Shown: piece by piece, positions 58,182-64,000 of the stretch
How positions within the stretch are numbered: the stretch's first letter is position 1
Layout of the letters: each line of letters starts with the position of its first letter
Assembly: GCF_016595235.1 (NCBI RefSeq)
Contig: NZ_JAENHL010000007.1
Coordinates: forward strand, 655,682-719,681
DNA from: Taklimakanibacter albus
GTDB lineage: Bacteria > Pseudomonadota > Alphaproteobacteria > Rhizobiales > Aestuariivirgaceae
Reading direction: 5' to 3'
DNA length: 64,000 nt
Notes under the pieces: model-generated
The model's database searches: none
Told to the model about the DNA's origin: nothing
What the model saw: the letters and a program-made list of their open reading frames with translations, nothing else
Program-made: the position numbers and the translations under genes

Positions 58182-59795
58182 ATGCGCCCGAGCAAGACTT
58201 CGCCTGACCTTTCCCAATTGATGTCGATTGCCCGTTCCGGCCGCCTGAACCGGCGCGCTTTCATGCAAAGCGCGCTGGCGCTCGGCGTGACGGCGCCGCT
58301 CGCGACCAGCCTGTGGACCACAGCGGCGCGCAGCGCGCCCACGAAGGGCGGACAATTCCGCGTCGGCCTCGATGATGGCAACTCGTCGGACAGCATGGAC
58401 CCGGCGACCTACAATTCGCGCTTCATGATCACCATGGCGCATACCCATCGCAATTTCCTGACCGAGATCACGTCCACCAACGATGTCGCCGGCGAGCTGG
58501 CGGAGTCCTGGGAAACCTCGGCGGATGCCAAAACCTGGGTGCTCAAGCTGCGTAAAGGCGTCGAATTCCACAATGGCAAGACCTTCGACGCCATGGATGC
58601 GGCCGCCTCGCTCAACCATCATCGCGGCGAGAAATCGACCTCAGGCGCCAAGTCGCTCCTGGCCTCGGTCGAAAGCATCAAGGCCGAAGACAAGAACACG
58701 CTGGTGGTCAAGCTGGCGAGCGGCAATGCCGACCTGCCTTTCATGCTCACCGACTATCATCTGGTGATGCTGCCGGCCGACAAGGAAGGCAAGGTCGATA
58801 TCAGCAATCTCGCCGGCACCGGCGGCTATGTGGTCAAGGGTTTCGAGCCGGGAGTGCGGGCGGCGCTCGAACGCTTCCCCAATTACTGGAAATCCGACCG
58901 CGCTTTCTTCGACGCCGTCGAATACACCGCCATCACCGACGTCAATGCCCGCCAGACCGCGCTTCTCAACAATTCGCTCGACGCCATGATCGAATGCGAC
59001 TTCAAGACGGTGCATATGCTGGAGCGCGATAAGAGCCTGCGCGTCGATGAGGTGCCGACCGGCACCTACGTGTCGCTGCCGATGCATCAGGACGCGGCCC
59101 CCTTCGACAATCCCGATGTCCGCCTCGCCCTCAAATATGCGATCGACCGCGAGGCGACCGTCAAGATGGTGCTCAACGGCCATGGCTCGATAGGCAACGA
59201 CCAGCCGGTCAGCCCGATCATGCCCTATTACGACGCCTCGATAGAGCAGCGCGCCTATGATCCCGACAAAGCGAAATTCCATCTGAAGAAGGCCGGACTC
59301 TCCAGCCTCAAGCTCGATCTCTCAGCCGCCGACGTCGTCATCACGTCCGGCGTCGACATGGCGCTCCTCTTCAGCGAAACGGCGCGCAAGGCCGGCATCG
59401 AGGTGAATGTAGTGCGCGAGTCGAGCGACAGCTACTGGTCGAATATCTGGCTTAAGAAGCCCTTCTGCCTGGCGGGCTGGGGCCAGCGTCCGACACCCGA
59501 CATCATCTTCACGCTGGGCTATGCGGCAGGCGCCGACTGGAACGACTCGCATTTCAAGGATGACCGATTCAACGAGCTGCTGCTCACCGCCCGCGCCGAG
59601 CTCGACAAGGGCAAGCGCACCGGAATGTATGGCGAGATGCAGCGCATCCTGCATGACAAGGGCTCGGTCATCATCCCGTTCTTCCGCAACTGGATCTATG
59701 CCAGGCGGGCCAATGTCCAGCATGGCGGCGCGCTCACTTCGAGCTGGCCGCTCGACGGCGCACGCGGCGCCGAGCGCTGGTGGTTCGAGGCATAA
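58182..59795 (+). CDS. ABC-type substrate-binding protein, family 5 (peptide/nickel type), orphan
   Basis: The 537-aa protein has a twin-arginine-like signal (RLNRRAFMQSALALGVTAPLATS, R24-R25) and a family 5 solute-binding fold: DSMDPATYNSRF, ELAESWETSADAKTWVLKLRKGVEFHNGKTF, NPDVRLALKYAIDR, LHDKGSVIIPFFRNWIYARR. Substrates are usually oligopeptides, but some members bind opines or other small amides. GGAGG precedes the ATG. No permease or ATPase genes are in the neighbourhood, so its membrane partners must lie elsewhere. Confidence 0.9.
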   Translation: MRPSKTSPDLSQLMSIARSGRLNRRAFMQSALALGVTAPLATSLWTTAARSAPTKGGQFRVGLDDGNSSDSMDPATYNSRFMITMAHTHRNFLTEITSTNDVAGELAESWETSADAKTWVLKLRKGVEFHNGKTFDAMDAAASLNHHRGEKSTSGAKSLLASVESIKAEDKNTLVVKLASGNADLPFMLTDYHLVMLPADKEGKVDISNLAGTGGYVVKGFEPGVRAALERFPNYWKSDRAFFDAVEYTAITDVNARQTALLNNSLDAMIECDFKTVHMLERDKSLRVDEVPTGTYVSLPMHQDAAPFDNPDVRLALKYAIDREATVKMVLNGHGSIGNDQPVSPIMPYYDASIEQRAYDPDKAKFHLKKAGLSSLKLDLSAADVVITSGVDMALLFSETARKAGIEVNVVRESSDSYWSNIWLKKPFCLAGWGQRPTPDIIFTLGYAAGADWNDSHFKDDRFNELLLTARAELDKGKRTGMYGEMQRILHDKGSVIIPFFRNWIYARRANVQHGGALTSSWPLDGARGAERWWFEA

Positions 59796-59836
59796 TTTAT
59801 GGCATACGGGTGCGGATCCGGGGGCGGATTCCTCTC

Positions 59837-60661
59837 ATGAGCCGGCGGCACGCCATGCGCGTCGACTGGCGGCGCGGCAATGTCCTCGATCTGCGCCGCG
59901 CCTATGAGCGCGCCTGCCGCGTGACGCCGGCGGGCGCCGATTGGCGGATGATCCAGGCCGAGGGCCGGCCCATCCGCGTGCTGGTGCATGAAGCGCCGCA
60001 ACCAACAGAGCGTGTGATCCTCTATTTTCACGGCGGCGGCTGGATGTTCGGTTCGCCCGCCACGCATGCCGACATCTCGTGTGAACTCGGAAGAGCGATA
60101 GGCTCGATCGTGATCTCGGTCGATTACCGCCTGGCGCCCGAGCACAAGGCGCCGGCCGCCATTGCAGATGGCATGGCCGCAGTCGGCTTCTGCCGTGACG
60201 CTGGCTTCACCTCGATCATCCTGGCAGGAGACTCGGCCGGCGGCGCCCTCGCGTTCGCGGTGGAACGCGAGGCCGCAAAGCGCGGCGAACGGATTGCGGG
60301 CGTGTGCAGCTTCTATGGCGCCTTCGGCCATGTCGCCGCCCCTTGCGGCAAAAGACGTGACGGTCTCGACGCTTTGAGCGTCCGGCGCTACTGGCGCGCC
60401 GCCAATGGCAGCGCCGGCAGGAGCCCCTATTCCATTTCAGCGCTTGCCGATGGCCCTGGCTGCCCGGTCCATCTCGTGATCGCCGGCCGCGACCCCTTGC
60501 GCGACGACTCGATTGCCCTGGCCCGGGCCTTCAAACATCGCTCCGTAAGCGTCGACATACACCCCTTCGAAGGCCACAGCTTCCTGCAGCATCCTCTGGC
60601 GCATCGGGCGAAACAGACGGCCTATCGCAACATCGCCCACTGGATCGGCGGGCTGGAATGA
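59837..60661 (+). CDS. Alpha/beta hydrolase (HSL/HGGGW type)
   Basis: From the ATG at 59837 the 274-aa protein has the oxyanion motif YFHGGGW (about 64-69), the nucleophile S133 in LAGDSAGGAL, an acid D219 in AGRDPL and H247 in FEGHSF. This is the hormone-sensitive-lipase family of carboxylesterases, which includes amide and formamide hydrolases. An ATG at 59855 is possible. The gene is 41 bp after the binding-protein gene on the same strand, so co-transcription is likely. Confidence 0.87.
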   Translation: MSRRHAMRVDWRRGNVLDLRRAYERACRVTPAGADWRMIQAEGRPIRVLVHEAPQPTERVILYFHGGGWMFGSPATHADISCELGRAIGSIVISVDYRLAPEHKAPAAIADGMAAVGFCRDAGFTSIILAGDSAGGALAFAVEREAAKRGERIAGVCSFYGAFGHVAAPCGKRRDGLDALSVRRYWRAANGSAGRSPYSISALADGPGCPVHLVIAGRDPLRDDSIALARAFKHRSVSVDIHPFEGHSFLQHPLAHRAKQTAYRNIAHWIGGLE

Positions 60662-60803
60662 CCGTCAGCACCATCCGGACTGCAGGCGCTGGCAGCGTGA
60701 TTCAATCAAATGGATCAGATTCTACCCCTTTCGACGTCAACGGGCGCATTGTGCGCAAATTAGCTCACATGGGAAGCACGCTTTCCCTTAGGGTAGCCCG
60801 ACC

Positions 60804-61619
60804 ATGTCGAACTCACTCCCCGGCCAGGACCAGTCCTCGCAACCTGAATTTCGCGACCTCAGTGGCATTCAATCGGTCGATGCCGCCATTGCCGTGATGC
60901 GAACGCTCGCCGCCTCTCGCGGTCCGCTGTCGCTGAAGAAATTGAGTGAGCTCTGCCGCATGGACCCGAGCAAGCTCCATCGCTATCTCCACAGCCTCAC
61001 TAAGACGGGCATGGTGGTGCAGCGACGCACCGGCGAGTACGATCTGGGCCGCCTGTCACTGCAGATCGGCCTCGCCGCCGTTCAGCGCCATGACCTCGTG
61101 AATCATGCCGCCGATCATCTTCAGCAGCTGGCGCTCGATACCGATTCACCGGTTTGTTTGTCGGTATTCAGCCTCACCGGGCCTACTATCATCCGGTGGC
61201 ATCGCGGCAACGCCCCCATCGTCCCTTTGTTCGCTCTGGGACAGACGCTTCCTCTGGTGACCTCCGCCACCGGCCAGGTGTTTCTGGCTTTTCTGCCACG
61301 GCACGAGACCCAAGCTCTGATCGAGGCAGAGAAAACCCGGGAGCGCACCACCGGTCTTTACGAAACGGACGCGATTGACAGGCTGGTCGGGGAAGTTCGT
61401 GAACAGGGTTATGCGGTTTGCAGCGGCGGGGTTCTGCCGGATCAGACCGGAATTTCCGCGCCTCTGATTAATTGGCAGAACGAGGCGAGTGCCGCCGTGA
61501 CGATCGTGACGCGACTGTCCGCCCATGCTGACGCGCTTGAGCGGAGCAAGCAGCACTTGCAGGCCTTCTGTTCGCGCAACTCGCTCCAGTCGCTTGAACA
61601 CCGCGTTCGCGAACCCTAA
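60804..61619 (+). CDS. IclR-family transcriptional regulator
   Basis: The 271-aa protein has the IclR winged helix (IQSVDAAIAVMRTLAASRGPLSLKKLSELCRMDPSKLHRYLHSL) and a C-terminal GAF-like effector domain (LALDTDSPVCLSVF, PLVTSATGQVFLAFLP, EQGYAVCSGGVLPDQTGISAPL). These regulators sense small carboxylic acids or aromatic compounds. It is the last gene of the co-directional run and may control it. A clear terminator follows. Confidence 0.92.
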   Translation: MSNSLPGQDQSSQPEFRDLSGIQSVDAAIAVMRTLAASRGPLSLKKLSELCRMDPSKLHRYLHSLTKTGMVVQRRTGEYDLGRLSLQIGLAAVQRHDLVNHAADHLQQLALDTDSPVCLSVFSLTGPTIIRWHRGNAPIVPLFALGQTLPLVTSATGQVFLAFLPRHETQALIEAEKTRERTTGLYETDAIDRLVGEVREQGYAVCSGGVLPDQTGISAPLINWQNEASAAVTIVTRLSAHADALERSKQHLQAFCSRNSLQSLEHRVREP

Positions 61620-61625
61620 AGCGTT

Positions 61626-61658
61626 TTCGGCCAAGCGTGCATGACGCGCTTGGCCGAA
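61626..61658 (+). terminator. Terminator of the iclR-type gene
   Basis: The 12-bp stem TTCGGCCAAGCG/CGCTTGGCCGAA encloses a short loop and is followed by ATATTTGT. The T-run is imperfect. Confidence 0.75.
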
Positions 61659-61684
61659 ATATTTGTGACCGCCCAAGGGGGCTG

Positions 61685-62458
61685 TTACATCTTCACTACG
61701 CGGCAGATCGCGACCATATCGCGCTTATAGCTTGCCGGATTCTGCAGGACCTTGAAGCAGTTTGCGGTAAACAGATGCCTGTCATTGGCCGATAGCGCAT
61801 TGATGGCAGGGCCGCCGGCATCACCATTGCCGCCATTCCCACCGCCACCACCACCACCGCCACCGCCACCACCGCCGCCGCCACCGCCGGAAGCCAGGCT
61901 TTTACCGCAGCCGCCGCCTACGGCCACGCAGAGGCCAAGCAGCCTCTTGTGAGACAGCAGGGTCAATCTGTAGTCGATCAAGCCCAGCAATTGATGACGG
62001 CTGCGACCGCTGCCACAGCCCGAACCGCCACCTATGCCGACGCAAAGCTTGGCCAGGTTCTTTTTGGACAGCACGTCGAGCTTGGCTTTGATTCCGCCAA
62101 TCAGGTCGGATTTAGCGGTGGCATTCAGGACGCTTTTGCGATCGAGTACGCCAACTGTGGCCTTCGTTTTTCCGCCGACAGTGCTCGCAGCACCACCGAC
62201 TGTACCGTTGACCGCGCTACCTGCTCCATGGGCCACACCACCCACGGTGTTGCCCACGCCGCCAACGGCGCCGCCTGCTCCGCCGGTCACGCCACCAACG
62301 GCGCCACCGACCGTATCGCCCAGCGATCCTGCCGAGGCCGATAAGCTCACGCTGCCGAGAGCCAAGATCATGACGGGCAAAATCAGGAAGGAATACCTTC
62401 CGGCAATTTGCTCCTGCGCATTCGGCAATAATCCATAGAATTTACGCATGTTGTTCAA
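61685..62458 (-). CDS. Glycine-rich exported protein
   Basis: The 257-aa precursor has a hydrophobic export segment (FLILPVMILALGSVSLSASA). A repeat region of Gly-Gly-Val/Thr units follows (GDTVGGAVGGVTGGAGGAVG and onward to about residue 95). A middle part has two related cysteine segments (KKNLAKLCVGIGGGSGCG; HKRLLGLCVAVGGGCG), then a run of 17 or more glycines near residues 190-208 and a C-terminal domain with paired cysteines (FTANCFKVLQNPASYKRDMVAICRVV). The poly-Gly tract is coded by a GGT/GGC triplet microsatellite at about 61840-61890 and could change length. An ATG three codons in is an alternative start. Function unknown. Confidence 0.82.
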   Translation of the reverse strand: MNNMRKFYGLLPNAQEQIAGRYSFLILPVMILALGSVSLSASAGSLGDTVGGAVGGVTGGAGGAVGGVGNTVGGVAHGAGSAVNGTVGGAASTVGGKTKATVGVLDRKSVLNATAKSDLIGGIKAKLDVLSKKNLAKLCVGIGGGSGCGSGRSRHQLLGLIDYRLTLLSHKRLLGLCVAVGGGCGKSLASGGGGGGGGGGGGGGGGGNGGNGDAGGPAINALSANDRHLFTANCFKVLQNPASYKRDMVAICRVVKM

Positions 62459-62648
62459 ACCGTTCCATTAGTGTCTGATAAGTAACGCTGCAGGAAGAAG
62501 AAGTAATAAAGAACCCTGCCGCTCCGGAAGACAAACAGTCGTCCAATATAAAAGGTTCAATAAACCAGACGGGGAACGCGTTTATTTGTTTAGATGAGAA
62601 TTTAGTTGATTTGTCTGTATATTATTATCTGCCGTTACTTGGCGGCTC

Positions 62649-63407
62649 TCAATACCGTCCAACCAGCAGGCCGCCATCGACGACGATCGCCTGGCCGGTG
62701 ACATAACGCGCCCCCGGCGAGGCGAGGAAGGTGATGACATCGGCCACATCTTCCGGTTCGCCGAGGCGGCCCATCGGGATGATCGGCGCCGCGGCCTCGG
62801 CCGCTTCCGGTCCGAGCGAATGTTCCTTCGACAGAAGCTGCGCCGTGCGGATATAGCCGGGCGCCACCGCATTCACCCGGATCCCCTCGCCTGCCAGCTC
62901 GACCGCGAGGCCGCGCACCAGGCCGATGACGCCGGCCTTGGCCGAGGAATAATGCACATGCTCGTTCCAGCCATAGGCGACGCCCATCGTGGACGACACC
63001 GCGACGATGGCGCCCGAGCGGCGCCGGCGCATGCCCGGCAAGGCCGGCCGCACCACGCGGAATACGCCCTTGAGGTCGATGTCGAAAGTGAGGTCCCAGC
63101 GCGCATCGGTGAGCTCAGCCACCGGCGCCTTATGCGCGATGCCGGCATTGGCGACGATCACGTCGATGGCGCCATGCCGCGCCTCGATGTCGGCGATGAG
63201 CGCATCGGCCGCCGCCGTCGAGCGCACATCGAGCTTGCGGAATTCCGCCGCACCGCCGGCCGCCGTGATGTCGTGGACGACCGCTTCGCCTTCCTGCTCC
63301 AGAATATCGGTCACCACGACGAAATCGCCGAGCTTTCCGAAAGCCTGCGCCGTGGCGCGGCCGATGCCGATGCCGGCGCCGGTGATGAGAACGACCCGCC
63401 GGCTCAT
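62649..63407 (-). CDS. SDR-family oxidoreductase
   Basis: This is a complete 252-aa classical SDR: NAD(P)-binding TGAGIGIG (residues 9-16), VANAG, catalytic Ser in AVSSTMG and Tyr/Lys in YSSAKAG, with the C-terminal GQAIVVDGGL. An acidic residue after the second strand (VVVTDI) favours NAD over NADP. It overlaps the upstream SDR by 4 bp (ATGA), so the two are co-translated. About 190 bp of AT-rich DNA lies between its end and the glycine-rich protein gene. Confidence 0.93.
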   Translation of the reverse strand: MSRRVVLITGAGIGIGRATAQAFGKLGDFVVVTDILEQEGEAVVHDITAAGGAAEFRKLDVRSTAAADALIADIEARHGAIDVIVANAGIAHKAPVAELTDARWDLTFDIDLKGVFRVVRPALPGMRRRRSGAIVAVSSTMGVAYGWNEHVHYSSAKAGVIGLVRGLAVELAGEGIRVNAVAPGYIRTAQLLSKEHSLGPEAAEAAAPIIPMGRLGEPEDVADVITFLASPGARYVTGQAIVVDGGLLVGRY

Positions 63408-64000
63408 AACATCACATCTCCGGAATTGGCGCCGAGCGTCTGGCCGACGAACAGGCTCGATTCGGGCGAGGCGAGAAAGGCGACGGTGGCGGCGATCTCC
63501 TCCGGCTCGCCGAAGCGGCCGAGCGGCAATTGCGCCGCTTTGCGATCACGCCAGTCCTGCGACAGGACGGTGACCAGGGGCGTGTTGACGGGGCCGGGTG
63601 CCACCGCATTGACCCGCACGCCGCGGCTCGACACTTCGCGCGCCAGGGCCTTGGTCATGCCGACGACCGCCGCCTTGGCGCCCGAATAATGCACGAGCTC
63701 GACGCCGCCGATCTGGCCGAGCTGCGAGGCGATGTTGATGATGACGCCCGCTTCCGCCGCCAGCATCTCCGGCAGCACCGCCCGCATCATGAGAAACGTG
63801 CCGCGCACATGTACCGCGAACATGCGGTCGAAATCGTCGACCTCCAGATGCTCGAAGGCGCATTGATGCACATGGCCGGCATTGTTGACGAGAAGGCCGA
63901 TCGGGCCGAAGGCCGCGTGGGCCACCGCGACGAGATGCGCGACGTCGCTCTCGGACGAGACGTCGCCCGCTTGCGCCTTGGCCCGGCCGCCCGCCGCCCG
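63404..64000 (-). CDS. SDR-family oxidoreductase, N-terminus outside window
   Basis: The reading frame runs to the right edge (AGDVSSESDVAHLVA precedes VAHAAFGPIGLLVNNAG), so the first 50 residues or so lie outside. Visible are the NNAG motif, FLMMRAVLPEML, the catalytic Ser in INIASQ, Tyr/Lys in YSGAKAA, and RVNAVAPGPVNTPL. The C-terminus (VGQTLGANSGDVML) departs from the usual VDGG ending. It is translationally coupled to the SDR downstream, suggesting two consecutive oxidations of one substrate. Confidence 0.9.
   Translation of the reverse strand, partial: RAAGGRAKAQAGDVSSESDVAHLVAVAHAAFGPIGLLVNNAGHVHQCAFEHLEVDDFDRMFAVHVRGTFLMMRAVLPEMLAAEAGVIINIASQLGQIGGVELVHYSGAKAAVVGMTKALAREVSSRGVRVNAVAPGPVNTPLVTVLSQDWRDRKAAQLPLGRFGEPEEIAATVAFLASPESSLFVGQTLGANSGDVML

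Noticed and set aside
61840..61890. CRISPR- or satellite-like array
   Set aside because: The repetition is a simple GGN triplet run inside a coding frame, without spacers.

Overview
The window is GC-rich chromosomal DNA from an alphaproteobacterium, most likely of the order Hyphomicrobiales (Rhizobiales). The evidence is a CtrA response regulator next to its phosphotransferase ChpT and a rhizobial-type FliJ, a SciP (DUF1153) gene, an EipA/DUF1134 envelope gene with a CtrA-like box, an LdtR-like MarR regulator, two phosphatidylethanolamine N-methyltransferases, and an elongator tRNA-Met behind a CTTGAC/CTATAT-type promoter. I cannot name a genus.

Layout. 1-9.9 kb: accessory metabolism (class III aminotransferase, RpiR regulator, two-component flavin monooxygenase with a LysR regulator, a 947-aa double serine protease, and a Rieske oxygenase with a cupin). 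10.1-13.0 kb: tRNA-Met followed by a less GC-rich segment with a DUF3883/nuclease-like protein and a nucleotidyltransferase-DUF1488 fusion, a candidate mobile or defence segment without an integrase. 13.0-22.1 kb: mostly backbone genes (tandem pmtA-type methyltransferases, mnmA, sciP, rsgA, then a tightly overlapping kefF-kefB-aminotransferase-sulfotransferase operon). 22.1-34.4 kb: a carbohydrate module with two complete CUT1-type ABC importers facing each other, a GMC oxidoreductase, a TIM-barrel isomerase and a PIG-L deacetylase. Its right edge runs into a damaged GNAT gene. 34.9-47.6 kb: cell-cycle and envelope region (fliJ, ctrA, chpT, cysQ, eipA, a membrane coiled-coil protein, two paralogous PAS-GGDEF cyclases, cspA, ldtR-like gene). 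47.7-52.5 kb: acyl-CoA synthetase and a 1053-aa autotransporter. 52.8-61.6 kb: a co-directional run of TPR protein, DMT exporter, GlxA-type regulator, DddP-like M24 enzyme, isochorismatase-like hydrolase, orphan peptide-type binding protein, alpha/beta hydrolase and IclR regulator. 61.7-64 kb: a glycine-rich exported protein and two SDR oxidoreductases; a third SDR starts at the left edge.

The genes combine into a few working units: the CckA-ChpT-CtrA phosphorelay with its outputs, a sugar uptake and processing module whose two transporters share a promoter-proximal motif, phosphatidylcholine synthesis, and potassium/proton antiport. The best candidates for undescribed biology are the subtilisin-trypsin fusion, the tRNA-adjacent pair, the DddP-like cluster, and the doubly damaged junction between the PIG-L and GNAT genes. 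All functional statements rest on reading the sequence and family knowledge; no database search was run.
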